Source of the DNA: Gracilimonas sp964505215
GTDB lineage: Bacteria; Bacteroidota; Rhodothermia; Balneolales; Balneolaceae
Reading direction: 5' to 3'
Length of the DNA stretch: 64,000 nucleotides
NCBI GenBank assembly: GCA_964505215.1
Contig: CAZDGU010000009.1
Coordinates: forward strand, 1 to 64,000
A program made the translations under genes and the position numbers. Positions 52,001 through 59,962 of this stretch are shown one piece after another. Within the stretch, counting starts at the first letter, position 1. Each line of letters begins with the position of its first letter. The notes beneath the pieces were generated by a model. It worked only from the letters and a program-made list of their open reading frames with translations. It made no database searches and had not been told where the DNA came from.

Positions 52001-52375
52001 CATAAAATGCCTGCGTATGCCGACCGAGATATGCTCAAAACTATAATTCGAAACTTAGTTTCTAATGCATTGAAATTTACGCCCAGGGGAGGTTCTGTAT
52101 CTTTAAAAGCCTATAAAGCAGATGAAAGTTACTTCATAGAAGTAAAGGATACCGGAATTGGGATGTCCCAAAAGCAAATTGAACAATTGCTATTATTAGA
52201 TAAAAGCACCACTCAACCGGGAACTGACAATGAAAGAGGAAGCGGACTCGGCTTACTTATTTGTAAAGAAATGATTGATTTGCACCACGGGGAAATTTCG
52301 ATCAACTCTGAACCGGGGAAAGGGTCTGTATTTACTGTTAAAATTCCTGCTAAAAGCCTTAACAACACCCTTTAA
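49079..52375 (+). CDS. Beta-propeller sensor histidine kinase (SusR-like sensor without output domains)
   Basis: The 1098-residue protein has a signal or anchor at the N terminus, then about 14 propeller repeats (about 40-650; units such as GYLWFTTYDGIVRFNG and GNVWVGYYQGGLDRF), a Y_Y_Y domain (about 715-780, FRYRLLGFDDEWYEG), one membrane helix (about 800-820), a coiled coil, a HisKA domain with FSLIAHDLRNPFQV (His877 approximately) and a HATPase domain (NLVSNALKFTPRGG, VKDTGIGMS, GSGLGLLI). It resembles the sensor half of Bacteroidota hybrid systems but lacks the receiver and AraC-type domains. No response regulator gene lies near. Signal and output are unknown. Confidence 0.94.
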   Translation: MERMVFLFALVILLQTFQPRFVEQSTLSHNSDSLITKNWKVNDGLPVNTINSVQQDGKGYLWFTTYDGIVRFNGLEFHTFNHANTPELPQNRAVFSHFQKGVGIWVTLENGGVMLIDESYNFTHFDEEDGFTSQNTTHLMEDSKGRMWFGTFDGLYAYKNGSFERKINRDTPDQNRISYTYEDFDGTIWVATHDGLVHIAENGAQKEYNVAPGSSRNMFRRVLRLHSGELVASAMEGLYVVEDGKIFAPKKFNPILNTSVAYLYQDKDITLISTDIGLYKYTHELTLIKKHERSNTYTWYFYRDSRNTLWLISTHGKLSQYKDDKLIPSEEIDAELSEKYYYNYLIEDREGNIWLPTARNGLLQLTHTQIHTIGKEQGLSGNNILGLFEDSRGRFWVGTRDFGLNVIDGNKITIYREADIQHRDIVHSINEDAYGNVWVGYYQGGLDRFSDSEIMPYNLGFGAGINDVRAIYTASDSTIWAGTYGGLVKVDPINEQHVIYTKKDGLAGNLIRYIDEDANGGLWIGTMDGGVSHFKNNTFTNYTTSNGLASDNIRSVFVDNNEAEPTIWVGTEDNGLSRIRNSQIKSISIQQGLPDHVIHYISQDEFGWLWMSSNRGIIKINTASLNAYLDGESDYYNLIHFGREEGMRNPEANGAFQKGGLKTGNNTYWFATQEGVSVFDVNRKSTNQIPPTLIFNNITANGKTYQSRDITLDAGTKSFSAQFHALSFVSPQKTRFRYRLLGFDDEWYEGLNERTATFANIAPGKYTFQFTAANNDGIWNKHPVSVSISVPKLFYQRAWFYLLVFGVIITGYYAFSQIRYRYLMRRQQKLEEIIEEQTAQLRKEKNEIEEQSIFIRQQAKELEESNRTKDKFFSLIAHDLRNPFQVVLGYSELLLDDIETTDTETLRESITQIQYSAKSLLELLESLLEWALLHTGKMEPAPVSLYISEVITHIVELFTPVADQKNIKLNSQIEHKMPAYADRDMLKTIIRNLVSNALKFTPRGGSVSLKAYKADESYFIEVKDTGIGMSQKQIEQLLLLDKSTTQPGTDNERGSGLGLLICKEMIDLHHGEISINSEPGKGSVFTVKIPAKSLNNTL

Positions 52376-52415
52376 AACAAATTTATTTTAGTATTAGAAT
52401 AGAGCTTAAAAAAGG

Positions 52416-52447
52416 TTGCTATTAGTATGGAAAGGTAATTATATTTG
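52416..52447 (+). promoter_or_regulatory. Bacteroidota-type promoter of tRNA-Ser
   Basis: TATATTTG at 52440-52447 matches the TAnnTTTG -7 consensus exactly. TTG at 52416-52418 lies 21 bp upstream, within the usual -33 spacing. The tRNA begins 16 bp after the -7 element. Confidence 0.65.
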
Positions 52448-52462
52448 TTGCTCTTAAGAAAC

Positions 52463-52551
52463 GGAGAGGTGGCTGAGTGGCCGAAAGCGCTCCCCTGCTA
52501 AGGGAGTATACCTCTAAAGAGGTATCGAGGGTTCGAATCCCTCTCTCTCCG
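52463..52551 (+). tRNA. tRNA-Ser (GCU anticodon)
   Basis: The 89-nt tRNA has acceptor GGAGAGG/TCTCTCC, D arm, anticodon loop CTGCTAA between CTCCC and GGGAG with anticodon GCT (reads AGC/AGU), a class II variable arm (TACCTCTAAAGAGGTA), T arm GAGGGTTCGAATCCCTC and discriminator G, as expected for serine. CCA is not encoded. Confidence 0.96.
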
Positions 52552-52659
52552 CACTTTTCTTCTGTTTGCTGTTAGTACAAATGGCTCCTTTTTCTTTCCT
52601 GCGCACCGGCATTCAGCAACAAAAATTCACTCTTAACTGAAGTCCCATTTGTTGATCCA

Positions 52660-54819
52660 TTATTTGGATTTCATTACAAAAACGCCATCCCAGTTATCTT
52701 TTGGCGGGTTTTCCTCCATCATTTTGCAGCGCTCAATAAAAATCCCTGATGGATTTATCTCATATTTTTCCAATTTATAAGCCTCAGTAAACTTTGCAAC
52801 TGCCGGCTCCCATTTTTGATCAAGATATAAGTTCAGTCCTTCTTCGTACAAGCCTTTACAGTCGCTAAACTGCTGTGTTAAATCATCACGCAAACAAAGT
52901 ATTTCATACACTTTTACAGGAGCCGAACGTCCTTTTACCACAATATTATCCAACCGCCTGAACACACAATCCTTACCATATTTTTCAGCTTCCAGCTTTG
53001 TTGCTTCCGTTACCATCGTTTTAACCCCATAAGCTTGGGCTCCGCTCTCACAACGGGCTGCAATATTCACGTTATCGCCCATCATGGTATAATTAAAGCG
53101 CCGGGTAGAGCCCATATTTCCGGTTATCATTAGTCCGGTATTCATTCCAATTCGGTGCTCCATGTTAGTTACAATCTCCGGCCATCCATCCTTTTTCCAC
53201 TTTTCTCGTAATTCCTCCAGCTGCTTGTGCATTAATTGAGAAGAAATACAGGCCTGGAGGGCATGATTTTGAATAGGCACCGGCGATCCGAAAAAAGCTA
53301 CAATGGCATCCCCAATATATTTATCCAGCGTGCCGCCCTGCTGGGTGAGCACATCCGTCATAGCGCTTAAATATTCATTTATAAGCTTCACCAACTCTTT
53401 GGCTTCCAGTTGTTCCGAAAAGGTTGAAAAAGAGACAATATCACTGAAAAAAGCAGTTAAATAGGTTTCTTCTCCACCCAGCTGCGGCTCCTCACCGGAT
53501 CGTATCATTCGGTTCACCAGCTCCGGCGATACGTACGAGGCAAACATCTGCTTTATGCGCCGTTTTTCCTTTTGCTCTACGTAATATTCGTAACTGACCA
53601 TGCCACCTTGGGTTAGTACAATGGCGAGCAGCGGTCCGGTTATCATAAATAAGGTTTGAACCTGAATAAATGCCCAATAGGCTAATCCAACATACGCCAC
53701 CATCAACAATAATGAGAAAGTCACGCCCCAGCTTGCATTCTTGTATCGATTTATGAGCGTGATAAGTAAACAGATCATCCAAATGATGGCTAACACAATC
53801 CATGCAGAAGCACGGTTTATATAATTTCCATCTAAAATGGTTTGAATGGCATTGGCGTGAATTTCGAAACCCGGGCGCGGATTATCTCCCCGATTTGCAA
53901 AAGGAGTGGCATAAAAATCTTTGAGCGTAGGCATAGTTGCCCCCACAATTACCACTTTATCTTTAAACGTTCCCTTAGAAAGATGCCCTATTTCCGGATC
54001 ATCAAAACTATTTATCTGGTCGCCCAGATCCATTTCAAACACGGTAGTGTAGCTCGAATCATCAATCACCTCGTCATAAGAAACAGTAGGGAATATACCT
54101 TCCGGTCCGTAATAGTTTATCAGGAATGAATTCGCCCGGTCTTTGGGGATTTCAAACGGGCCTAAACTAAATGTACTCTTCTTTTTACTTTGGCTCTCAT
54201 CATCAACCTGATTGTACGGAATGCCTTTGTATGCACGGATCACTTCAATCCCCAAGCGATAATATTGTGTATTCATATGGCGATTTCCAAAATGATAGGA
54301 CCGCACGGCTCCATCAAGATCGGGAACCACGCGAACCAGTCCCACACGATTGGGATTGTATTCCATCAGCACTCTGTTCGGGAAGATGGTAGAGATTTCA
54401 TCGGCGAGCGAAAACTCACTGCGCTGAAGCTCTCCGGCTAGAATTACATTTCCATATTTCTGCAAGGACTTCGCAAACAGCGTGTCGTTGGCTAAATTAT
54501 AGCTGTCTCGGTTATCGAAAATAACGTCGAATGCAATTACCTTAGCACCGGCTTTGTTCAGGTTTTCCACTAATTTAGCGTGCAAATTCGTAGGCCATGG
54601 GTATTTTTGAGGAATTTCTTCATCGGCCTGCTGGCTGATGGCTACCAACACAATAGGAGATTCTGATACATCTAAAGAGCCTCGATTTTCAAAGAATTTA
54701 TCTACAATCTTTAGCTCAAGTATTTGAATGGGATTAAACTGTAATAGCAAAATCACCCCTAAAAATGAGGCCAATGAAATCCAAATTACAGAAGAAAGGG
54801 TTCTTTTAAGTTTGGGCAT
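52660..54819 (-). CDS. CHASE2-domain class III adenylate cyclase
   Basis: The 719-residue protein has a membrane helix near residues 8-26, an extracytoplasmic CHASE2 domain (about 35-330, with VLVAISQQADEEIPQKYPWP-like and FKDKVVIVGATMPTLKDFYA), three membrane helices (about 335-415), and a class III cyclase domain (about 450-630). Metal aspartates are in FFSDIVSFSTF and KYIGDAIVAFF; Lys in LDKYIGD fits ATP (adenylate) specificity, and MMGDNVNIAARCE supplies the transition-state Asn/Arg. A short TPR-like tail follows. It is the last gene of a four-gene cassette and is 5 bp from the barrel gene. A cAMP receptor was not seen nearby. Confidence 0.95.
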   Translation of the reverse strand: MPKLKRTLSSVIWISLASFLGVILLLQFNPIQILELKIVDKFFENRGSLDVSESPIVLVAISQQADEEIPQKYPWPTNLHAKLVENLNKAGAKVIAFDVIFDNRDSYNLANDTLFAKSLQKYGNVILAGELQRSEFSLADEISTIFPNRVLMEYNPNRVGLVRVVPDLDGAVRSYHFGNRHMNTQYYRLGIEVIRAYKGIPYNQVDDESQSKKKSTFSLGPFEIPKDRANSFLINYYGPEGIFPTVSYDEVIDDSSYTTVFEMDLGDQINSFDDPEIGHLSKGTFKDKVVIVGATMPTLKDFYATPFANRGDNPRPGFEIHANAIQTILDGNYINRASAWIVLAIIWMICLLITLINRYKNASWGVTFSLLLMVAYVGLAYWAFIQVQTLFMITGPLLAIVLTQGGMVSYEYYVEQKEKRRIKQMFASYVSPELVNRMIRSGEEPQLGGEETYLTAFFSDIVSFSTFSEQLEAKELVKLINEYLSAMTDVLTQQGGTLDKYIGDAIVAFFGSPVPIQNHALQACISSQLMHKQLEELREKWKKDGWPEIVTNMEHRIGMNTGLMITGNMGSTRRFNYTMMGDNVNIAARCESGAQAYGVKTMVTEATKLEAEKYGKDCVFRRLDNIVVKGRSAPVKVYEILCLRDDLTQQFSDCKGLYEEGLNLYLDQKWEPAVAKFTEAYKLEKYEINPSGIFIERCKMMEENPPKDNWDGVFVMKSK

Positions 54820-54824
54820 CGTAA

Positions 54825-57593
54825 TTAATATCTGAACACATACCTAAGCTGTATTACATGGTCGTTTGCACGGCTTTGGCCACTTACATTTGTCATGTTT
54901 GCGTCCAGCACCAGTGCATGATTGTCGGTGATATTATAACGTGCACCTGCCTGTAATACAAAAGTTGAGAATGTGTTTTTGCTCGCTGTCTCACTCAACA
55001 CAAGATAATCGTCATTGGGATCGTCATTAAGCGGATCATTATCAGGATTGTCCACAATATTCAGCATTCTTGATGAGGTTTTATTTCCTGTTATCGCAAT
55101 TTTACCGTTCAATAACAGCTTATTTTCCATCATCCTTATCTTTCCACCCGCATACCCGCCTATAATATCAATTTTGTTCATCCCATCTCCCGATTCTGTA
55201 GCATTTAATGTAAAGCCTACACCGGTTTCCAGCGGTGAGTCACTAAAGCGAGAGTTCAACCCAAGCGTAGCTGCTGTGCTTATAACATCGCCATAAGCAA
55301 AAACTCTATCTGTAGTTTTCAGATTTGTGAAGCTGAGCGAAACATCATTCCGGGCATTAAATAAACTGAATTGCTGATTTATGCTCGCATTTATATTTAC
55401 CGAATAATTATTGCGCGGGGTAGCTGTGGCCAAAGTAATCAGCGTGTCTTGCCCGCTCGGTGTTTGCCTTCTTTCCTGATAAATGTTGCGAACGGCAGCA
55501 GACACCAGATTATCGGGCAGTAAATAATTCTGTCGCTTTATACCGTTATCTCGCGTTCTGTACCTGAAGCCGGCGCTCACTCTTGGCAGTTTTCTGTTTA
55601 TTGGATACCAGCTCACATTCGTCCGATAGCTGTTTGTGACAGTTGTTGCCTGCCGAGCGCCTGTTACATTATCGTTTAAGTTTTCGAAACTAAGCGTAAC
55701 ATATAATCGATTTGCCAGCAAGTTTAAGCGATCTGTGAGGGTAAAACCGGCAACATCTTTCCGCACCGTAGAGTTGGCAAGGGAATTATAATCCGGACCT
55801 ATCCAGCGGTATTGCACGCTAAAGTTATTCTGTGCCCCTCGCATGGAAAGCTGACCGGTTCCTGCAAATATGGATGTTGGGAGAAAGGGTTCTCCGTCAA
55901 AATTACCATCTTCAACTTCGCGAATCTTAAACGGCAGGGTATTCATGTTTTCATTTATAATAATCAGCCACGCCAGGCGCTCCAGCAAATCAGATGTTTT
56001 CTTGTCTATATCAAAACCCAAATCATCGGCTCGCTCAACGGTTAACGGCCCCTCATAAATATCATTATTCAGCGCACTTATTACCGCTTCCGACTCAAAT
56101 CGTACCTTATTATTTGCAAATCCAGCATTTAGCGTTGTTCCGACTACCACATTTCCTCGCGGTTTTACAGCTCCGGTTCGCACATCCAGCCGGTTTGGAT
56201 GAGCTAATAAGCTGTCTTTATCAGCGTTCGTCAAGTTACTTTTTGCCAGGCTGTTTCTCTCCAGCACATCCCGGTAATTCCTCACATTAAACAGCGAAGT
56301 AGTGTCATCCTGAATTTTGAGTGCATGAAATCCCCATTGGAATTTTTCTTTATTTCCGAAACCCAGCCTCACACCAGTAATTTTACGTTGAAATACCCCC
56401 TTCCCGCCATCCTGATAGCTCAAAATATAGTTTTTGCCTACCACAGAATCTGCTTGATTTACCACATTCTCTACCGTTAAGCTGTCGTATTTATTGGTGA
56501 TTTTTCGCTGTAATGAGCCATAAAGGAACTGCACATTTATATTTTCATTCAATAAGTGGGCGGAAGTTTGAATACCGTGAACCCGGCGCCCCGCAATAGT
56601 GAGCGGACTAATTCTCGGATAAATATGCCCGGCCTCAAACTCCCACCATTTCCCGTAGTTCATACGCACACCATATCGGTTTTGGGGCTGAAGGCGGTGC
56701 GATTCTTGCGAAGTGAGGAAGCCATTTACCGTGTATCGGAAGTCTCCGTAAGCCCCTGAAATATATGTGCGGCCGGTATAGGCATTATTCACATTACCGC
56801 CAATTACTTGATTGCGCGCTGTTAACTCGGCCTGAATTTCGGGTGCACGCGAGGGGACAAAACTTTGGAAAGGAGAACCATCATATGACACCGTTGAAAA
56901 TTTCCATTTAGCCGCTTCAAATGTCTGGTCTTCCGTAATATAAAGTAGCGATATGGTATGAGGCCCGGCAGGCAGGCTTTCAGGGATATAAGAAACATAA
57001 TAACTATCTATATCTGCTTTTTCGGTTACATCTTCATTATCAACAAATAACCTAAAAGCTCCGGGCGGAAGTTTACTTTCATCATAAAACAGTGCCAGCG
57101 CAATAACCGCATCATCTTGAGCTACCCCGCTTCCCGGTCTTGGCGACAGAATAGTATAATCTACTTGCTTTAACTTCGGGTTTTTAGTTCCCGATTCATC
57201 AGTAATAATTTCCACTTCAACCGGGTTCTGAGAGGGTAAATTAGCAGGATAATACAATACTTCTTCAGAAGTCAGCAGCACTTCAAAATAATATTCCAGC
57301 GCATTGGCGCTTGCATTGTCCGGAGTAAACAAAACGTTAAAGGTTCCATTTTTGTAATAAACCTCCTGCTGCGAATAGCTGAAATCACCGGAATATCTAT
57401 AAAACAACCGAGCCTGTTGCACATCTTGAGGGGTGATACCTGCTACGGAAAAGGTAAGTTCATTTTCCTGCCCTTGTATTAATGAAACCGGCATTTGATG
57501 TTGCACAGTAAACTGCGCATAAGCAGTGCCTGCACTAATAAATATTAAAAGTACTGCAATAGCCAATCGTTTTATAAAATCCCCATACTCCAT
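54825..57593 (-). CDS. Predicted outer-membrane beta-barrel protein with an N-terminal Ig-like region
   Basis: I start at 57593 (MEYGDFIKRLAIAVLLIFIS) to give a normal signal peptide; 7 extra residues are possible. The product has 922 residues. The first 250 residues are beta-sandwich-like (repeated Pro-Gly turns, for example LLTSEEVLYYPANLPSQN and DDAVIALALFYDESKL). From about 260 to the end the sequence alternates polar and apolar residues with aromatic girdles and ends HVIQLRYVFRY, typical of a barrel closing strand with a C-terminal aromatic residue. No named family is recognised. It lies between fecR-like and CHASE2 genes, so it may be the surface part of that signalling set. Confidence 0.78.
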   Translation of the reverse strand: MEYGDFIKRLAIAVLLIFISAGTAYAQFTVQHQMPVSLIQGQENELTFSVAGITPQDVQQARLFYRYSGDFSYSQQEVYYKNGTFNVLFTPDNASANALEYYFEVLLTSEEVLYYPANLPSQNPVEVEIITDESGTKNPKLKQVDYTILSPRPGSGVAQDDAVIALALFYDESKLPPGAFRLFVDNEDVTEKADIDSYYVSYIPESLPAGPHTISLLYITEDQTFEAAKWKFSTVSYDGSPFQSFVPSRAPEIQAELTARNQVIGGNVNNAYTGRTYISGAYGDFRYTVNGFLTSQESHRLQPQNRYGVRMNYGKWWEFEAGHIYPRISPLTIAGRRVHGIQTSAHLLNENINVQFLYGSLQRKITNKYDSLTVENVVNQADSVVGKNYILSYQDGGKGVFQRKITGVRLGFGNKEKFQWGFHALKIQDDTTSLFNVRNYRDVLERNSLAKSNLTNADKDSLLAHPNRLDVRTGAVKPRGNVVVGTTLNAGFANNKVRFESEAVISALNNDIYEGPLTVERADDLGFDIDKKTSDLLERLAWLIIINENMNTLPFKIREVEDGNFDGEPFLPTSIFAGTGQLSMRGAQNNFSVQYRWIGPDYNSLANSTVRKDVAGFTLTDRLNLLANRLYVTLSFENLNDNVTGARQATTVTNSYRTNVSWYPINRKLPRVSAGFRYRTRDNGIKRQNYLLPDNLVSAAVRNIYQERRQTPSGQDTLITLATATPRNNYSVNINASINQQFSLFNARNDVSLSFTNLKTTDRVFAYGDVISTAATLGLNSRFSDSPLETGVGFTLNATESGDGMNKIDIIGGYAGGKIRMMENKLLLNGKIAITGNKTSSRMLNIVDNPDNDPLNDDPNDDYLVLSETASKNTFSTFVLQAGARYNITDNHALVLDANMTNVSGQSRANDHVIQLRYVFRY

Positions 57594-57643
57594 ATCTATC
57601 AGGTTTATTATCACCCTAAAGCAGCCAATAGTTGTTTATAAAA

Positions 57644-58378
57644 TCAGTTTTTCCCCTCCTCAAAAACATTTATCGTGATCTCACGAATCTGCCCGTTTCG
57701 ATCCCGAAATTTGAGGATAATCTGTTTTTCTACATAATCACTTTCAATTTTATCATAACCTTCACCCAGTGCGTCAAGTTCTTCTTGCGAAAGCATGCCG
57801 GAGTCAACATTATTGCCATCAGGGTCAACTTGAGCAAACATTTTCTCAAATAATGACACGGTTTGCCCGGAGTTTAATGCCGTAACATCCACCTGGCCTT
57901 CTTCAACCCACACGTATCCGTCTGACCGGCTGCCAAAATCCGTTCCTTTTACCGATGCCAGTGATTGGCTGGTTGCTACTTCAAAATCATTATTTCCCTG
58001 AGGCTCTACATTCAAAAATAACTCGCCTTTGCTCAAGTTTATTCGGGTGGACATTTCTTTACTGGTTGTGCTCACCTCGCCGTTTATTATCAGCAATGTG
58101 CCGGGTTTTACTTTTGCCACACTTGCATCCATAAAAATTACCAGTGCAAATCCGTCCTCCAGCGTAAGTAAAGAGTCTCCGCTATATAATTTTTCGCCTT
58201 TGTTTTCTTTTAAGTCCAACAAAAAGCTTTTATCTGCACTCATATTTTGCAGCATTACTTCCGGTTTAAACTTTCTGACAATAGCGATTTCCCGGTCATT
58301 TTGCGCTTCTGCTTTAGAAAAAACCATAAAACTGAAGCACAGTATCATTAAAACTAAAGTGTTAATTTTTTTCATCAC
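57644..58378 (-). CDS. FecR-domain periplasmic protein
   Basis: The 244-residue protein has a signal peptide (MMKKINTLVLMILCFSFMVF, then SKAEAQ) and a FecR domain (about 55-190: DSLLTLEDGFALVIFMDASV, VKPGTLLIINGEV, GELFLNVEPQGNNDFEVATS, VKGTDFGSRSDGYVWVEEGQ). FecR domains usually regulate ECF sigma factors from the periplasm; here no sigma factor is present and the domain lies in a cassette with a CHASE2 cyclase. Such FecR-CHASE2 neighbourhoods are seen in other bacteria. It overlaps the upstream gene by 4 bp. Confidence 0.88.
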   Translation of the reverse strand: MMKKINTLVLMILCFSFMVFSKAEAQNDREIAIVRKFKPEVMLQNMSADKSFLLDLKENKGEKLYSGDSLLTLEDGFALVIFMDASVAKVKPGTLLIINGEVSTTSKEMSTRINLSKGELFLNVEPQGNNDFEVATSQSLASVKGTDFGSRSDGYVWVEEGQVDVTALNSGQTVSLFEKMFAQVDPDGNNVDSGMLSQEELDALGEGYDKIESDYVEKQIILKFRDRNGQIREITINVFEEGKN

Positions 58379-59562
58379 TGATCAATTATTATGATTTCTT
58401 CTTGTATTTTTTGGAGCAGTTCTTCCAATTTTAAAGTAGCTGCAACGCCTGTAAACACCTCGCCGTCATACTCAACAGCTTCTAACTGAAATCCTTGAGC
58501 TTTTAAGCGATTAAAAGCATCCTGCCCTAATAACTGCGTTAGCATTCGGGCGAGTTCTCCATTTAATTCCGGCGCATCGGTTTGCCCTTTGGCAACGTCT
58601 TCAAGCTTAAAGCTCCAAATTTCAGAAGAAATTTCTTCTGTATCTCCACTGGATTGCAGCGTTTTTATCACCATCCAGTAATAGGTTTTTCCGGCTTCTA
58701 ATGCTTGTACTCCCGAGGTAGGCAGTTGGTATGAGGTGCCTTCAACCAGAACATCTGTTATCTCATAAGCAAGCAAAGCTCCACCACCGGTGATGGGCAT
58801 TGAGCTTTTAGCCCCTTCCAAAAGTGATTCCGGTGCATCTTGCCCTTGCTGCTCAACCACCAGTAATCTATAGGTACTGCCGGCGCCGCCCTCCCAACTG
58901 AATTGCGGGTATGGATTAGTGATTTCCGCGGCGTTTCCAACTATGGCGCCGGGTGCTTTCAGATACACACTTTGTTCATCGTGTGAAAATGCTGAAAAGC
59001 TTCCGCCTCCAACCTCTATCACATCGCGCGCTAAATCCTCCCTTCCTTTGGCATTCGTTACCCTAAACAAAATCACTTCTAACGAATAAATATCTTTAGG
59101 CAGAGCGGTTGAACCCGACAGATTACTCAGAAATTCTTCTCCGGCAGCCGTTAAGCCTCCATCAAAAGTTATGCGTGCAGAAAGGCCCGGAATTCGCTCA
59201 TTCCTTAAATCATTGTTTGTAAAATACACCGATTGTCTTGGAGCTAAAGAAAAGGGATCCCGATGATTTTGGATTGCTTTTACAATATCTCCCACCTTTG
59301 CTCCGCGCACAATAAGTTCCAAATACAAGTTATTAATGGTATCTTCCGTGAGATTCTCAATGGTAGCAGAGATTAATGCCGGGCCATTATCTCCTTTATT
59401 AAGGCCAAGTCCGGCTAAGCTTAAAACCTGCGCATTTTCTAAAGTAGCACTTGCTTCCAGGTTTAATGTTATCTGTTGAGCTATCGCAAAATTTGCAGGA
59501 ACAACATAAGTTAGCACAAGTATAATTACTGAGATACGAAAAGGTGCTGATTTAATGTTCAT
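58375..59562 (-). CDS. Secreted protein of unknown family, first gene of the CHASE2 cassette
   Basis: The 395-residue protein has a signal peptide (MNIKSAPFRISVIILVLTYV, then VPANFAIAQ). Residues 30-170 look like a beta-sandwich domain (PALISATIENLTEDTINNLY, LIVRGAKVGDIVKAI). A fibronectin III-like domain (about 205-320) has WEGGAGSTYRLLVVEQQGQD and KTYYWMVIKTLQ. A helical tail (ELARMLTQLLGQDAFNRLKA) ends it. I cannot name the family. The ATGA overlap with the FecR gene shows co-translation. Confidence 0.8.
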   Translation of the reverse strand: MNIKSAPFRISVIILVLTYVVPANFAIAQQITLNLEASATLENAQVLSLAGLGLNKGDNGPALISATIENLTEDTINNLYLELIVRGAKVGDIVKAIQNHRDPFSLAPRQSVYFTNNDLRNERIPGLSARITFDGGLTAAGEEFLSNLSGSTALPKDIYSLEVILFRVTNAKGREDLARDVIEVGGGSFSAFSHDEQSVYLKAPGAIVGNAAEITNPYPQFSWEGGAGSTYRLLVVEQQGQDAPESLLEGAKSSMPITGGGALLAYEITDVLVEGTSYQLPTSGVQALEAGKTYYWMVIKTLQSSGDTEEISSEIWSFKLEDVAKGQTDAPELNGELARMLTQLLGQDAFNRLKAQGFQLEAVEYDGEVFTGVAATLKLEELLQKIQEEIIIIDQ

Positions 59563-59703
59563 GAATACTTCCGTATTTTAAGAATATGTGCTGTATTTTA
59601 ATCTATACGTAGCACACAAACAAGCTTTCTGAGCAAGTTTAATATTTCACATTGACATTTTTGAGCACCAAAAAAAAGCAACTTTATTAAAAAGTATGAG
59701 CAT

Positions 59704-59738
59704 AAAAAAAGCCTGGTTCATTACTGAACAGGCTTTTA
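59704..59738 (-). terminator. Intrinsic terminator of tRNA-Ala
   Basis: Read on the minus strand, AAAAGCCTG pairs with CAGGCTTTT, with an additional TTCA/TGAA pair, and seven T follow. It begins 2 bp after the tRNA. Confidence 0.8.
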
Positions 59739-59739
59739 G

Positions 59740-59813
59740 TGGAGCTACGGGGATTCGAACCCCGGACCTTCGCGCTGCCAGCGCGACGCTCTAGCCAGCT
59801 GAGCTATAGCCCC
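59740..59813 (-). tRNA. tRNA-Ala (GGC anticodon)
   Basis: The 74-nt tRNA on the minus strand has acceptor GGGGCTA/TAGCTCC, D arm GCTC/GAGC, anticodon loop CTGGCAG with anticodon GGC (reads GCC/GCU), T arm CGGGGTTCGAATCCCCG and discriminator A. CCA is not encoded. Confidence 0.96.
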
Positions 59814-59962
59814 AAAGAATCCCTAAGATAAAAGTAGATTTAATTGAATGCTAACTTTTTTAGCTTTTTCTTTTGATACACACATCAGTATCATTATTTT
59901 CACTTTAAATTAAAACATTGTACATCTTAACATTAAAATAACCGAATTGGAGAAATCTTAAT

